This document shows, piece after piece, positions 49,094 through 59,569 of a DNA stretch of 64,000 nucleotides. Made by a program: the position numbers and the translations under genes. This DNA comes from Gibbsiella quercinecans. Its GTDB lineage: Bacteria > Pseudomonadota > Gammaproteobacteria > Enterobacterales > Enterobacteriaceae. The stretch is taken from NCBI RefSeq assembly GCF_002291425.1, contig NZ_CP014136.1, positions 2,790,001-2,854,000 of the forward strand. The letters are read 5' to 3'. Below the pieces are notes generated by a model that was not told where the DNA came from, did no database searches, and was given only the letters and a program-made list of their open reading frames with translations. Position 1 is the stretch's first letter, and each line of letters starts with the position of its first letter.

Positions 49094-50341
49094 ATGAAAG
49101 GATTCGCTTGGGCAGCCATGCTGCTATGGAGCCTGTGCGCGCCGGCCATGGCGGTGGTGCGGGAAGATATGCCCATCTCCATGGCGTTCCAGGATGCTCC
49201 GGTTAGTGTGGTGTTGCAGGCGTTGGCCGATTTCCAGCAGTTGAATCTGGTGACGGCGCAGGGTGTGGCCGGAAATTTGACGTTGCGGCTGGACAACGTG
49301 CCCTGGCAGCAGGCGCTGGCCGTCATTTTACGGATGGGCAAGTTGAGCATGACGATGGATGGCAATGTCATGATGGTGCTTCCCGAGCCGGATGAGCAGG
49401 AAAAACTACGCCGGGCACAGGCCGCGGTGCTGCAGCAACCGTTGCAAAGCGTAGCGTTGGCGCTGAACCATGCCGATGCGGAACACATCGCCCAAAGCCT
49501 TAATGCCCAGCGTGGCACGTTACTGAGCGAGCGGGGCAGCGTGCTGGTGGATAAACGCACCAATACGCTGATGATCCGCGATACGCCGCCAAGGCTGGCG
49601 GTATTAAAACACTGGGTTGTTGCGATGGACGCGCCGCTTGAACAGGTTCAACTGGCCGCGCATATTGTGACTATCAGCAGTGATAGCCTGCGGGCGTTGG
49701 GCGTGCGCTGGGGCCTGGCCGCCGATGAGCGCCCGGCGAAAACCCTGCGTATCGACAGCTTCAACGTTGGGCTGCCGTTGGATTACAGCGCCGCCAACGT
49801 CGGGTTTCACCTGGCCCGTATCAGCGGGCGTTTGCTGGACCTGGAGCTCACCGCGCTTGAGCAGGAAAATGAGGTGGAGATCATCGCCAGCCCCCGGTTG
49901 TTGACGGCCAACCAGCAAACGGCGAGCATCAAGCAGGGCACTGAGATCCCCTATGCGGTGTCCAGCGGCGCCAGTGGCGCAACGTCGATCGAGTTTAGGG
50001 AAGCGGTGTTGGGGATGGAGGTCACGCCCAAAATCTTGCCAAATGGCCGTATCACTCTCACGTTACAAATCAGCCAAAACATGCCTGGCCGTTCTATCGC
50101 GCAGGCCGAGGGTGAAATATTGACGATCGACAAACAGGAGATCAAAACCCAGGTCACGGTAAAAAATGGCGAAACCATCGTGCTGGGGGGAATATTCCAG
50201 CGGGAGAACGCCAAAACCGCCGAAAAGGTACCGCTTCTTGGGGATGTGCCCTTATTGGGCGGTTTGTTCCGGCAGAGCACTCGGCAGCATAAAAAGCGTG
50301 AACTGGTGATCTTCATTACGCCGACGCTGATCAAGACATGA
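49094..50341 (+). CDS. hofQ: DNA-uptake secretin HofQ
   Basis: A 415-residue outer-membrane secretin of the PilQ/ComE family. A signal peptide ends near APAMA; then come an N-terminal STN-like domain (about 25-90), an N1/KH-type domain (VALALNHADAEHIAQSLNAQ) and the secretin core, with EIIASPRLLTANQQTA, VLGMEVTPKILPNGRITL and LLGDVPLLGGLFRQ. It would form the pore for DNA entry; no pilin or secretion ATPase genes are in this window. E. coli hofQ (yrfC) is required for DNA use as a nutrient. Confidence 0.94.
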   Translation: MKGFAWAAMLLWSLCAPAMAVVREDMPISMAFQDAPVSVVLQALADFQQLNLVTAQGVAGNLTLRLDNVPWQQALAVILRMGKLSMTMDGNVMMVLPEPDEQEKLRRAQAAVLQQPLQSVALALNHADAEHIAQSLNAQRGTLLSERGSVLVDKRTNTLMIRDTPPRLAVLKHWVVAMDAPLEQVQLAAHIVTISSDSLRALGVRWGLAADERPAKTLRIDSFNVGLPLDYSAANVGFHLARISGRLLDLELTALEQENEVEIIASPRLLTANQQTASIKQGTEIPYAVSSGASGATSIEFREAVLGMEVTPKILPNGRITLTLQISQNMPGRSIAQAEGEILTIDKQEIKTQVTVKNGETIVLGGIFQRENAKTAEKVPLLGDVPLLGGLFRQSTRQHKKRELVIFITPTLIKT

Positions 50342-50666
50342 AGCGCTAAAAGTTGATACAGAGATACACTTTTTTCTCGCCAGAGGGGCATCTGCGTTTG
50401 ACGCTGCGGCCGATTTAGCTTACAAGGGTTACCGAATTAGGCTCCGGGGTTTTTTTTATTAATGCCAAGACGCCGTTAAAAACATATGGTTTCCCTCCCG
50501 CGGCGTGGGCAGCAATTTATTCGGTTGCCAAACTACCAAGAGTGTTGAGATAATTTTCCGTCTGATCTCGCACTATCGCTCATGAGGTTTCAGTTTAGGT
50601 CCCGCCGCTAATTTGATTGGCGGGGCGGGTTATCATTAACGAATTGTCTTAGTAATACCGAAAAAC
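50342..50666 (+). promoter_or_regulatory. hofQ-aroK intergenic region
   Basis: 325 bp with no gene. It has a weak GC hairpin followed by eight T (50450-50457), which may end the hof transcript, and a CCCGCC/GGCGGG hairpin (50601-50624) in the presumed aroK leader. The aroK operon promoter should lie here. Confidence 0.5.
50432..50458 (+). terminator. Possible hof-operon terminator
   Basis: A short CCG/CGG-based hairpin directly precedes a run of eight T, about 100 bp after the hofQ stop. The stem is weak, so this is tentative. Confidence 0.35.
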
Positions 50667-51188
50667 ATGGCAGAGAAACGCAATATCTTTCTGGTTGGGC
50701 CTATGGGTGCTGGCAAAAGCACTATTGGCCGTCAGTTAGCTCAGCAACTCAATATGGAGTTCTTCGACTCCGATCAAGAAATTGAGCGACGTACCGGAGC
50801 TGACGTGGGCTGGGTATTCGACGTAGAAGGCGAAGATGGCTTCCGCGATCGTGAAGAAAAAGTCATTAATGAACTGACGGAAAAACAAGGGATTGTGTTG
50901 GCGACCGGCGGGGGCTCGGTAAAGTCGCGTGAAACGCGTAACCGCCTGTCGGCTCGGGGCGTCGTGGTCTATTTAGAAACCACTATAGAGAAGCAGTTGG
51001 CGCGCACCCAGCGCGATAAAAAACGCCCGCTGTTGCAGGTGGATGCTCCTCCGCGTGAAGTACTGGAAGCGTTGGCGAAAGAGCGTAATCCGTTGTACGA
51101 AGAAATTGCGGATGTGACTATCCGCACCGACGATCAAAGCGCTAAAGTGGTTGCCAACCAGATCATTAATCTGCTGGAAAGCAACTGA
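50667..51188 (+). CDS. aroK: Shikimate kinase I
   Basis: A 173-residue P-loop kinase making shikimate 3-phosphate in aromatic amino-acid synthesis. The Walker A is GPMGAGKST (11-19); [13 protein letters not shown] holds the Asp that binds shikimate, ATGGGSV is the second substrate loop, and RPLL marks the lid. Close to identical to E. coli AroK. It heads the long operon aroK-aroB-damX-dam-rpe-gph-trpS. Confidence 0.98.
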   Translation: MAEKRNIFLVGPMGAGKSTIGRQLAQQLNMEFFDSDQEIERRTGADVGWVFDVEGEDGFRDREEKVINELTEKQGIVLATGGGSVKSRETRNRLSARGVVVYLETTIEKQLARTQRDKKRPLLQVDAPPREVLEALAKERNPLYEEIADVTIRTDDQSAKVVANQIINLLESN

Positions 51189-51278
51189 TTGCGGTTTCCG
51201 CATTAGCTCCTGGCTAATGCGGTAAGACTGATTGTATTCCTTGTCAGGGCAGGGAAAAAAAGAGGGCACTGGGCGGGC

Positions 51279-52367
51279 ATGGAGAGAATTACCGTAACGC
51301 TTGGGGAGCGCAGCTACCCGATTACCATTGATGCCGGGTTGTTTAACGATCCGGCTTCTTTTATGCCGCTGAAGGCGGGTGAACAAGCGATGCTAGTCAC
51401 CAACGAAACCTTGGCGCCGCTGTATCTGGCACGCGTTCGGCGCGTGCTGGAGCAGGCAGGGGTAATAGTGGATCAGGTGATTTTACCTGATGGTGAGCAG
51501 TACAAATCTCTTGCCGTGCTCGAACAGGTGTTCTCGGCGTTGCTGGAAAAACCCCACGGTCGTGATACCACGCTGGTTGCCCTTGGCGGCGGCGTGATTG
51601 GCGATCTGGCGGGGTTTGCCGCGGCGAGCTACCAGCGCGGCGTGCGTTTTATTCAGGTGCCCACCTCACTGCTCGCGCAGGTTGATTCCTCCGTTGGTGG
51701 CAAAACGGCCGTCAACCACCCCTTGGGTAAAAACATGATTGGCGCGTTCTATCAGCCAGCCTCGGTGGTGGTGGATCTGGATTGCCTGCAAACCCTGCCC
51801 GCGCGCGAATTATCCTCCGGTCTGGCTGAAGTGATCAAATACGGGATTATTCTTGATGCGGATTTCTTCGTCTGGCTGGAAAATAACATTGATGCGCTAA
51901 GAGCGCTGGATATGGATGCCCTAGGGTACTGTATCCGCCGCTGCTGCGAACTGAAAGCCGAGGTGGTGGCCGCTGATGAACGCGAAAGCGGGCAGCGCGC
52001 GTTGCTAAACCTGGGCCATACCTACGGCCATGCTATCGAAGCGGAAATGGGCTATGGTGTATGGTTGCACGGCGAGGGTGTGGCTGCCGGCATGGTGATG
52101 GCCGCGCAAGCCGCCCGGCGCCTTGGCCAATTTTCCGCTCAAAACGTGGAGCGTATTAAGGCATTGTTGGTGCGTGCTGGGCTGCCAGTTACCGGGCCGC
52201 AGGAAATGGCGCCGCAAGCTTATCTGCCGCATATGATGCGTGATAAGAAAGTGCTGGCGGGTGAGCTGCGGCTGGTGTTGCCGAAAGCCATTGGTGAAGC
52301 GGAAGTCCGCGGCGGTGTGGCGCATGACCTTGTGCTGGCTTCGATCGCTGATTGCCTGCCGCAGTAG
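51279..52367 (+). CDS. aroB: 3-dehydroquinate synthase
   Basis: A 362-residue NAD- and metal-dependent enzyme (same size as in E. coli) that cyclises DAHP to 3-dehydroquinate. It has the NAD-binding [38 protein letters not shown], and the metal ligands in [13 protein letters not shown] and [11 protein letters not shown]. The start at 51279 gives [15 protein letters not shown], the usual N-terminus. It is 90 bp after aroK in the same operon. Confidence 0.98.
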   Translation: MERITVTLGERSYPITIDAGLFNDPASFMPLKAGEQAMLVTNETLAPLYLARVRRVLEQAGVIVDQVILPDGEQYKSLAVLEQVFSALLEKPHGRDTTLVALGGGVIGDLAGFAAASYQRGVRFIQVPTSLLAQVDSSVGGKTAVNHPLGKNMIGAFYQPASVVVDLDCLQTLPARELSSGLAEVIKYGIILDADFFVWLENNIDALRALDMDALGYCIRRCCELKAEVVAADERESGQRALLNLGHTYGHAIEAEMGYGVWLHGEGVAAGMVMAAQAARRLGQFSAQNVERIKALLVRAGLPVTGPQEMAPQAYLPHMMRDKKVLAGELRLVLPKAIGEAEVRGGVAHDLVLASIADCLPQ

Positions 52368-52532
52368 AATAAATGAAAAAATTTAGCTAATTAACAGTGG
52401 CTTAGAGCTGATTTGCATCTATATTAATTAAGGTGCGGAGGGGTTTTGCCCATTGTTACTATTTCAGGTTAATGAGCTCTTGGCGCATCATATCGGCGTG
52501 GCGGGCTTTTACCTCTAGTTGGAGGGTTTCAG

Positions 52533-53528
52533 ATGGATGAATTTAAACCGGAAGACGATTTAAGACCAGACAGCAGCGATCGCCCCACGCGTTCGCGCAA
52601 GCCGGCGCCATCAGGGCCGCGTTTCGCTGTTTCACGCCAGCATCTGATGATCGGCATAGGCATTCTGGTGCTGTTGTTGATTGTGATTGGTATCGGCGCC
52701 GCGCTGAAGGCCCCCACCAAGCATGAGGCAAATCAGGCGCAGCCTGGCGCATCCCGCGACATTAACCTGGCGGGATCATCTTCGCTGACCACCGCGAATG
52801 AGGGGGTTCCCGGCGGCACAACGGATACCCATGACGCGAATGGCGTCAGCACGTCCTCCCAGCCGCAGAATATCAGCGTGCCGCCGATCGCCAGCACCCC
52901 GACGGAAGCTCAGCCTCTTCCCCCACAGGGCGGTGCGCAGCAGCGCGTCGAACTGCCGGGCAACATGACCGATGCTCTGTCCCAGCAGCAAGGGGCGGTT
53001 GATAGCGCGGCGCAAGGTGCCGTTTCCACGCTGCCGACCGCACCGGCGACGGTGATGAGCGGTGCCGCCGCGCGTGAAGCCACGCGCCCTGTTCATAGCA
53101 ATGTGCCGCCACAGCCGCACAAGGCGCCGGCGAAGCCTGCCGGCAAGCCAGCGCAGGCCGCTGCGCTGCATCGGGCACCGGCAACGGTGGCGAATGCTCC
53201 AGCGCCAGTCCGTAAGCCGGTGCCTACGGCTGCCAGCACTGGCGGTAATGGTACGATCCAGTCCGCCCCAGGCAGCCACTTTACCCTGCAACTGAGCAGT
53301 GCATCACGCTCTGATACGCTGAACGCTTTTGCTCGCCAGCAGAAGCTGAAAAACTATCTGGTGTATGAAACCCAGCGTAATGGTAAACCGTGGTATGTGT
53401 TGGTGAACGGTGTCTATGCTTCTTCTGCGGATGCGAAGCGCGCTGTTGCGGCGCTGCCGGCGGATGTTCAGGCCCAAAAACCCTGGGCGCGGCCAATACG
53501 TCAGGTGCAGCAAGACATTAAAAAATAA
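52533..53528 (+). CDS. damX: Cell-division SPOR-domain protein DamX
   Basis: A 331-residue bitopic membrane protein, shorter than E. coli DamX (428). A cytoplasmic head (about 1-38), one membrane segment (about 39-58, MIGIGILVLLLIVIGIGAAL), a long Pro/Ala/Gln/Thr-rich periplasmic linker (about 60-245) and a C-terminal SPOR domain (about 247-331, HFTLQLSSASRSDTL ... KPWYVLVNGVY) are clear. SPOR domains bind glycan at the division septum. Start with GGAGGG upstream. The linker accounts for the size difference. dam follows 83 bp later. Confidence 0.94.
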   Translation: MDEFKPEDDLRPDSSDRPTRSRKPAPSGPRFAVSRQHLMIGIGILVLLLIVIGIGAALKAPTKHEANQAQPGASRDINLAGSSSLTTANEGVPGGTTDTHDANGVSTSSQPQNISVPPIASTPTEAQPLPPQGGAQQRVELPGNMTDALSQQQGAVDSAAQGAVSTLPTAPATVMSGAAAREATRPVHSNVPPQPHKAPAKPAGKPAQAAALHRAPATVANAPAPVRKPVPTAASTGGNGTIQSAPGSHFTLQLSSASRSDTLNAFARQQKLKNYLVYETQRNGKPWYVLVNGVYASSADAKRAVAALPADVQAQKPWARPIRQVQQDIKK

Positions 53529-53611
53529 ATCATTTAACTTTGTGCGCTGATGTGCTGTCTGAAACAGAGTACAATCCGCCGCTCTGAATTCAATAAGTAG
53601 CTAACGACGGC

Positions 53612-54424
53612 ATGAAGAAAAACCGCGCTTTTTTAAAATGGGCTGGTGGTAAATACCCGCTGGTGGACGAGATACGTCGTCACCTGCCAGCGGGGGACTG
53701 CTTAATCGAGCCTTTCGTGGGTGCGGGTTCAGTATTCCTCAATACGGATTACGAGTCCTACATTCTCGCCGACATCAACAGCGATCTTATCAACCTGTAT
53801 AACATCGTTAAGCAGCGCACCGATGATTTTGTGCGCGATGCCCGCATCCTGTTCACCGACGAATTCAACAACGCCGATCAATTTTATCTGCTGCGCCAGG
53901 AGTTTAATGCGAGCCGTGAGCCTTACCAGCGCGCTCTGTTGTTTCTGTACCTGAACCGTCATTGTTACAACGGCCTCTGCCGGTATAATCTTAGCGGCGA
54001 ATTTAACGTGCCGTTCGGGCGTTATAAAAAGCCCTACTTCCCAGAGGAAGAGCTGTACTGGTTCGCGGAGAAATCAAGCAACGCCACTTTTGTCTGTGAG
54101 CATTACCGCGATACCATGTTGAAAGCGGCATCGGGCGCCGTGGTGTATTGCGATCCGCCCTATGCGCCGCTTTCGGCGACGGCCAACTTTACGGCTTATC
54201 ACACCAACAGTTTCAGCATTGCCGATCAGCAAGGCTTGGCGCAAATTGCGCACCAGCTGGCGGTGGAAAGCCAAGTGCCGGTGCTGATATCCAACCATGA
54301 TACCGAACTGACGCGCGACTGGTATCAGCATGCCTCGTTGTTTGTGGTGAAGGCGCGCCGCACCATTAGCCGCAATATACTTGGCCGCAGCAAAGTGAAC
54401 GAACTTTTGGCGTTGTATCGATAA
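53612..54424 (+). CDS. dam: DNA adenine methylase Dam
   Basis: A 270-residue N6-adenine methyltransferase acting on GATC (E. coli 278). It has the AdoMet-binding [15 protein letters not shown] and FVGAGSVF motifs near the N-terminus and the catalytic DPPY at 181-184. Dam marks old strands for mismatch repair, controls replication restart timing with SeqA, and affects gene expression. It is encoded in the order damX-dam-rpe, as in E. coli. Confidence 0.98.
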   Translation: MKKNRAFLKWAGGKYPLVDEIRRHLPAGDCLIEPFVGAGSVFLNTDYESYILADINSDLINLYNIVKQRTDDFVRDARILFTDEFNNADQFYLLRQEFNASREPYQRALLFLYLNRHCYNGLCRYNLSGEFNVPFGRYKKPYFPEEELYWFAEKSSNATFVCEHYRDTMLKAASGAVVYCDPPYAPLSATANFTAYHTNSFSIADQQGLAQIAHQLAVESQVPVLISNHDTELTRDWYQHASLFVVKARRTISRNILGRSKVNELLALYR

Positions 54425-54504
54425 TCTGGATCACGATCCATGGCGGGGCACCGCCCGTAAAGCCCCGGCATAGACAACCTCAAACCCTATGTTTGGAGAA
54501 GCGG

Positions 54505-55182
54505 ATGAAACAGTTTTTGATTGCCCCATCCATCCTGTCAGCGGACTTCGCCCGTTTAGGTGAGGACACCGCCAAGGTTTTGGCCGCCGGCGGCGATGTG
54601 GTGCACTTTGACGTGATGGACAATCACTACGTGCCAAATCTAACCATTGGCCCGATGGTGTGCCAGGCGCTGCGTGATTACGGCATCACCGCACCGATCG
54701 ACGTGCACCTGATGGTGAAGCCGGTTGACCGTATCGTGCCGGATTTCGCCAAGGCCGGTGCCAGCTATATCTCCTTTCATCCCGAAGCCTCTGAGCATGT
54801 CGATCGTACCCTGCAACTGATTAAAGAACAGGGCTGCAAAGCCGGGCTGGTGTTCAACCCGGCCACCCCGCTGAGCTATCTGGATTACGTGATGGATAAG
54901 GTCGATGTGATCCTGCTGATGTCCGTTAACCCCGGCTTTGGCGGCCAGTCATTTATCCCGGCCACGCTGGATAAGCTGCGCCAGGTGCGCAAACTGATCG
55001 ACGCCAGCGGCCGTGATATTCGCCTGGAAGTGGATGGCGGGGTAAAAGTGGAGAATATCGGCGCAATTGCGGCGGCGGGCGCGGATATGTTCGTTGCCGG
55101 CTCGGCGATTTTCGGCAAGCCGGACTATCGCGCCGTTATCGACCAAATGCGCAGCGAACTGGCGAAGGTGACCCATGGCTGA
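54505..55182 (+). CDS. rpe: Ribulose-phosphate 3-epimerase
   Basis: A 225-residue TIM-barrel epimerase that interconverts D-ribulose 5-phosphate and D-xylulose 5-phosphate. Seen are [34 protein letters not shown] (metal His and Asp), [19 protein letters not shown] and the DGGV phosphate loop. The ATG at 54505 matches E. coli ([10 protein letters not shown]) and follows TTGGAGAA. It is the natural next step for any ribulose 5-phosphate made by the kinase at 18.3 kb. Its stop overlaps gph by 8 bp. Confidence 0.98.
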   Translation: MKQFLIAPSILSADFARLGEDTAKVLAAGGDVVHFDVMDNHYVPNLTIGPMVCQALRDYGITAPIDVHLMVKPVDRIVPDFAKAGASYISFHPEASEHVDRTLQLIKEQGCKAGLVFNPATPLSYLDYVMDKVDVILLMSVNPGFGGQSFIPATLDKLRQVRKLIDASGRDIRLEVDGGVKVENIGAIAAAGADMFVAGSAIFGKPDYRAVIDQMRSELAKVTHG

Positions 55183-55873
55183 TTTCAGCGCTGTTCGCGC
55201 TCTGGCTTTTGATCTTGATGGCACGCTGGTTGATAGCGTGCCGGGGCTGGCGGCGGCGCTCGATCGGGCTTTAGTGGAAATGGGCCTGCCGGCGGCTGGG
55301 GAAGCGCACGTGAGCACCTGGATCGGCAACGGTGCCGATATGCTGGTGCAGCGTGCGTTGCACTGGGCCGGGGCGGAAGCGACCCCGGCCTTGTGCCAGC
55401 AAACGCGCGGGCGGTTCGACCATTTCTATGCGCAAACCGTTGATAGCGGCAGCCGGCTGTTCCCGCAGGTGCGCGAAACGCTGAAGCAGCTTGTCGCGCA
55501 CGGTTACCCATTGGCGCTGGTGACCAACAAGCCGACGCCGTTCGTGGCGCCGCTGCTGGCTGCCCTGGGGATTGCCGCCGATTTCATCCTGGTGATCGGC
55601 GCTGACGATGTGGTGGCGAAAAAGCCACACCCGGCGCCGCTGTATCTGGTGCTCGGCAAGTTGGGCCTGCGGACCCACGAGTTGCTGTTTGTCGGTGATT
55701 CACGTAATGATATTCAGGCAGCGCAGGCGGCGGGTTGCCCCTGCGTCGGTTTGACATACGGTTATAACTACGGTGAAGCGATTGCCTTAAGCCAGCCTGA
55801 TCTGGTGTTGGAACGCTTTGCCGATTTGTTGCCCGCTCTTGGGCTGTCATCTTTAGAGAATCAGGAAATTTAA
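55175..55873 (+). CDS. gph: Phosphoglycolate phosphatase
   Basis: A 232-residue HAD phosphatase that clears 2-phosphoglycolate formed from damaged DNA 3' ends. Motif I is [10 protein letters not shown], motif II LVTNKPT, Lys motif AKKPHPAP and motif [14 protein letters not shown]. It overlaps the end of rpe by 8 bp and trpS starts 2 bp after its stop, so translation is likely coupled along rpe-gph-trpS. Confidence 0.97.
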   Translation: MADFSAVRALAFDLDGTLVDSVPGLAAALDRALVEMGLPAAGEAHVSTWIGNGADMLVQRALHWAGAEATPALCQQTRGRFDHFYAQTVDSGSRLFPQVRETLKQLVAHGYPLALVTNKPTPFVAPLLAALGIAADFILVIGADDVVAKKPHPAPLYLVLGKLGLRTHELLFVGDSRNDIQAAQAAGCPCVGLTYGYNYGEAIALSQPDLVLERFADLLPALGLSSLENQEI

Positions 55874-55875
55874 AC

Positions 55876-56880
55876 ATGAGTAAGCCCATCGTATTTAGCG
55901 GCGCGCAGCCGTCTGGCGAACTGACCATTGGCAACTACATGGGTGCGCTGCGTCAGTGGGTCCAGATGCAGGATGAATATGACTGCATCTACTGTATCGT
56001 CGATTTGCACGCGATCACCGTGCGTCAGGACGCAGAAAAGCTGCGCAAGGCCACGCTGGATACGCTGGCGTTGTATCTGGCTTGCGGTATCGATCCGCAG
56101 AAAAGCACGATCTTTGTGCAGTCGCACGTGCCGGAACACACCCAACTGAGCTGGGTGCTGAACTGCTACACCTATTTCGGCGAGCTGAGCCGCATGACCC
56201 AGTTCAAGGATAAATCCGCCCGTTACGCGGAAAATATCAACGCCGGCCTGTTTGACTATCCGGTGCTGATGGCGGCGGATATTCTGCTGTATCAAACCAA
56301 CCAGGTGCCGGTAGGCGAAGACCAGAAACAGCATCTGGAGCTGAGCCGTGATGTGGCTGGCCGCTTTAACGCCATTTATGGCGACATCTTCCGGGTGCCA
56401 GAGCCGTTTATTCCGAAATCCGGCGCGCGCGTGATGTCGCTGCAGGATCCGACCAAGAAGATGTCCAAGTCGGACGATAACCGCAACAACGTGATCGGCC
56501 TACTGGAAGATCCGAAAGCGGTGACCAAGAAAATTAAGCGTGCGATGACCGACTCCGACGAGCCGCCGGTCATCCGCTACGATTTGGCGAACAAAGCGGG
56601 TGTCTCTAACCTGTTGGATATTCTCTCCGGCGTAACCGGCAAAAGTATCGTTGAACTGGAAGCCGAGTTTGAAGGCCAAATGTATGGCCACCTGAAAGGC
56701 GCGGTTGCCGAGGCGGTTTCCGGCATGCTGTCTGAGCTGCAGGAGCGCTATCACCGCTTCCGCAACGATGAAGCCTTCCTGCAGCAGGTGATGCGCGACG
56801 GCGCCGCTAAAGCCCGCGCCCGCGCGCAGGAAACGCTGGCGCAGGTCTATCAGGCCGTGGGCTTTGTAGCGCACCCCTGA
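55876..56880 (+). CDS. trpS: Tryptophanyl-tRNA synthetase
   Basis: A 334-residue class I synthetase that charges tRNA-Trp. The HIGH-equivalent is in [15 protein letters not shown] (about 11-25), the KMSKS loop is KKMSKSDDN (about 193-201), and the tryptophan-pocket and C-terminal helical regions match E. coli TrpS exactly in length. Last gene of the aroK operon; a hairpin follows it. Confidence 0.98.
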   Translation: MSKPIVFSGAQPSGELTIGNYMGALRQWVQMQDEYDCIYCIVDLHAITVRQDAEKLRKATLDTLALYLACGIDPQKSTIFVQSHVPEHTQLSWVLNCYTYFGELSRMTQFKDKSARYAENINAGLFDYPVLMAADILLYQTNQVPVGEDQKQHLELSRDVAGRFNAIYGDIFRVPEPFIPKSGARVMSLQDPTKKMSKSDDNRNNVIGLLEDPKAVTKKIKRAMTDSDEPPVIRYDLANKAGVSNLLDILSGVTGKSIVELEAEFEGQMYGHLKGAVAEAVSGMLSELQERYHRFRNDEAFLQQVMRDGAAKARARAQETLAQVYQAVGFVAHP

Positions 56881-56894
56881 TTCATCGTTGTAAG

Positions 56895-56932
56895 CGCCGG
56901 CAGGCATTGGCTTGCCGGCGTACCGTTCTTTC
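56895..56932 (+). terminator. Hairpin after trpS
   Basis: CGCCGGCAGGC / GCTTGCCGGCG, 11 bp with one G-U pair and a 4-nt loop, 14 bp after the trpS stop; the T-run after it is weak (CGTTCTTT). It lies between convergent trpS and cysG and may serve both. Confidence 0.65.
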
Positions 56933-56949
56933 CCCGGCGCCTTGCCCGT

Positions 56950-58380
56950 TTACTGCACGCCCTGCCGTTGCGATAGCGCATCCATGTTAACCGTTTGCTG
57001 CAGCTGCGCCTGGGTAGTAAACCAGTTCAGCTTGCTGCGCAGGCTGACCACGCTGCCGACAACGATCAGGCTGGGGCTGGCCGCCTGGCGTGCCAGGATG
57101 GCCAATTGGCCAAGTTGCCCCTCAATCACCCGCTGGCGGCAGGACGTGCCGTTTTCTACCAGCGCTACCGGCATGGTGGTGCTCATACCGTGCGCCAACA
57201 ACTGGCATTGAATTTCCTCCGCCTGCGTCAGCCCCATATAAAACACCAGCGTCTGCTGCTCTTTGGCGAGCGTGCCCCAGGGCAGGCTGCCGCCCGTTTT
57301 GGCATGCCCGGTGATCAGGCGCACGCTCTGGGCATGATCGCGGTGGGTCAGCGGGATGCCGCTGTAAGCCGAGCAGCCTGAGGCGGCGGTAATGCCCGGC
57401 ACCACGGAGAAGGGGATGTTGGCCGCCGCCAGCGCTTCCAGCTCCTCCCCGCCGCGGCCGAAGATAAACGGATCGCCGCCTTTCAGGCGCACCACGCGCT
57501 TGCCCGCCTGCGCCTGCGTGAGCAGGATCTGGTTAATTTGCTGCTGCGGCACGCAGTGGTGGCCGGCGCGCTTGCCGACGAAAATACGCTCGGCGTCACG
57601 GCGCATCAGCGCCATGACGCCTTCTGATACCAGCCGATCGTAGACCACCACGTCGGCCTGCTGCAGTTCTTGCAACCCCTTGAGCGTCAACAGCCCCGCA
57701 TCACCGGGTCCGGCGCCGACCAAGGTAACTTCCCCACGGGCCGCCAGCGGCTGGCTGAACAGCGCCTCAACCTGTTGCTCTACTTGGTCAGTGTCCTGAT
57801 TGGCGAGCGCCTGTGCCAGCCGGTGGTGGGCGAACAACTTTTCCCAAAAGCGGCGGCGGGCGCCAGGTTCGGCAAAATGCCTTTTCACCCGTTGGCGCAG
57901 CGCGCCGCCGAGTGCAGCCAGCTTGCCCAGATGCTGCGGCAGCATGGCTTCCAGTTTTTCGCGCAGCAGGCGCGCCAGCACCGGCGCTTTGCCGCCGGAA
58001 GAAACGGCCACCATCAGCGGGGAGCGATCGATAATCGACGGCATGATAAAGCTGGCGCGTTTCGGATCGTCCACCACGTTGCAGAAGATCCGCTGTTGGT
58101 TGGCGCACTGATAGACCAGCGCGTTGACTTCAACCCGATCGGTGGCGGCGATCGCCAGCCACTTATCCGCCAGCAGATCGGCATGGAAGGGGCCGCTGAC
58201 CAGCGTTAACCGGCCCTGTGCCGCCCATGTGTGAAACTGCGGGCTAAAGGCGCAGGCGTTGACCGTCAGCGCCGCACCGGCATCCAGCAACAGGCGCGCT
58301 TTGCGTTCGGCAACCTCACCGCCGCCCACCAGCAGGCAGGGCTTGTGTTGCAGTTGGCAGAAAATAGGCAGGTAGTCCAT
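56950..58380 (-). CDS. cysG: Sirohaem synthase CysG (trifunctional)
   Basis: A 476-residue enzyme that turns uroporphyrinogen III into sirohaem, the cofactor of NirB and of sulfite reductase. The N-terminal half is the dehydrogenase/ferrochelatase ([18 protein letters not shown] site, catalytic Asp104, regulatory Ser128 in AVSSGGKAP). The C-terminal half is the uroporphyrinogen methyltransferase ([54 protein letters not shown]). It lies 31 bp after nirC in the nir operon, so it is made with its main client. Confidence 0.98.
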   Translation of the reverse strand: MDYLPIFCQLQHKPCLLVGGGEVAERKARLLLDAGAALTVNACAFSPQFHTWAAQGRLTLVSGPFHADLLADKWLAIAATDRVEVNALVYQCANQQRIFCNVVDDPKRASFIMPSIIDRSPLMVAVSSGGKAPVLARLLREKLEAMLPQHLGKLAALGGALRQRVKRHFAEPGARRRFWEKLFAHHRLAQALANQDTDQVEQQVEALFSQPLAARGEVTLVGAGPGDAGLLTLKGLQELQQADVVVYDRLVSEGVMALMRRDAERIFVGKRAGHHCVPQQQINQILLTQAQAGKRVVRLKGGDPFIFGRGGEELEALAAANIPFSVVPGITAASGCSAYSGIPLTHRDHAQSVRLITGHAKTGGSLPWGTLAKEQQTLVFYMGLTQAEEIQCQLLAHGMSTTMPVALVENGTSCRQRVIEGQLGQLAILARQAASPSLIVVGSVVSLRSKLNWFTTQAQLQQTVNMDALSQRQGVQ

Positions 58381-58411
58381 CGATCATCCTCGGGGTTAGT
58401 CGGCCGCCCTA

Positions 58412-59212
58412 TTACGCGGTTTGGCGTGCGGGGGCCTTGTCTGCCCGTGGGCGTTGGGCGCGCGGCGTGGCGTACCAGTAGCCCAATCCCATAAACACGG
58501 CGCCGGCCAGCGTATTGCCCAGCGTTACCCAGAGCAGGTTATGCCCGATGCCGCCGAGCGTGTAGGCATCGCTGTGGTGGCCGAACCAGGAGAGGGCAAA
58601 CAGCGTCATGTTGGCGACGGAGTGCTCGTAGCCCGAGGCGATAAACGCCAACAGGCACCACCAGATGGCCAGGAATTTGGCCGCGCCTTCTACGCGCAGC
58701 GCCATCCAGAGCGCCAGGCACACCAGCCAGTTGCACAGTGCGCCCTTGAAAAACAGCACGCTGGCCGGCGCGGTGGTTTTCGCCAGCGCCGCAGTGTGCA
58801 GCAGGCTGGTATCGACGGGCAGCAGGCTGCCGCCGCCGTAGTTATACAGCAGCGCCACGAACACCGAGCCGATCAGATTGCCGAGCCAGGTTTGCGGCAG
58901 TACGGCCCACATCTGGCCGGGGCGGATGGCGCCGGTCTTGACCCCAAAGGTCAGGAACATGGTGTGGCCGGTGAACAGTTCGGAGCCGGCGATCACCACC
59001 AGCGTCAGCGCGATGCCGAAGGTGGCTCCCATCACCAGCGGCCGCAGGGCCGGATCCAGCAGATTGCCGAGGGTGAATATCAGGATGATAGCCAGGCCGA
59101 CATAGGCCCCGGCCATGGCCGAACTGATCCAAAAGCCCAACGGGTTTTCTTTGGCCAGCTTAACGATGCGCGCTGCATTGGCGGCGCATTTATTGATGGT
59201 GTCGGTGAACAT
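58412..59212 (-). CDS. nirC: Nitrite transporter NirC
   Basis: A 266-residue inner-membrane channel of the formate-nitrite transporter family. Six membrane segments are evident, with the family motifs in FWISSAMAGAYVGLAIIL, MGATFGIALTLVVIAGSELFTGH and the NWLVCLALWMA and EHSVANM segments of the two half-membrane loops. It exchanges nitrite with the periplasm for the cytoplasmic NirBD enzyme. The start at 59212 (MFTDTINKCAANAAR) matches E. coli; a start 4 codons earlier is possible but not supported. It is 30 bp after nirD. Confidence 0.97.
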   Translation of the reverse strand: MFTDTINKCAANAARIVKLAKENPLGFWISSAMAGAYVGLAIILIFTLGNLLDPALRPLVMGATFGIALTLVVIAGSELFTGHTMFLTFGVKTGAIRPGQMWAVLPQTWLGNLIGSVFVALLYNYGGGSLLPVDTSLLHTAALAKTTAPASVLFFKGALCNWLVCLALWMALRVEGAAKFLAIWWCLLAFIASGYEHSVANMTLFALSWFGHHSDAYTLGGIGHNLLWVTLGNTLAGAVFMGLGYWYATPRAQRPRADKAPARQTA

Positions 59213-59242
59213 ACGTGATCCCAAAGGTTAATAATACAAAGG

Positions 59243-59569
59243 TTATGCGGCGATCTGCACCATGCCGTTGGCCACCCGGCTGGCAAAGCTGGGCACCGAA
59301 CGGCTTTCATCCTCGAGACAAAAACCGTCATTCAGACGGAAATGCTGTTTTTTCAGTGGGCTGGCGACCCACAGTTCGCCCTGGTGTTCGGCGATCAGGC
59401 CGCGGGAAAGCACGCTGGCCTGGGCGAAGGGATCGATATTGCTGATGGCGAACACTTGTTCCTCCGCCGTGGGGCGGAATATCGCCACCTGTTGGCTGCC
59501 AATCAGGGCGCAGACGCCGGTGCCGGGCAGGATATCGGCGAGCGGGCAAACGGTAATCCACTGGCTCAT
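59243..59569 (-). CDS. nirD: Nitrite reductase (NADH) small subunit
   Basis: A 108-residue Rieske-fold protein that lacks the Rieske cluster ligands, the typical NirD form and the same size as in E. coli. It has ITVCPLADILPGTGVCALIG and FAISNIDPFAQASVLSRG. It is the partner of NirB in reduction of nitrite to ammonia with NADH. The start at 59569 overlaps the nirB stop by 4 bp and has GAGGAG upstream. A nine-residue longer frame is less likely. Confidence 0.96.
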   Translation of the reverse strand: MSQWITVCPLADILPGTGVCALIGSQQVAIFRPTAEEQVFAISNIDPFAQASVLSRGLIAEHQGELWVASPLKKQHFRLNDGFCLEDESRSVPSFASRVANGMVQIAA

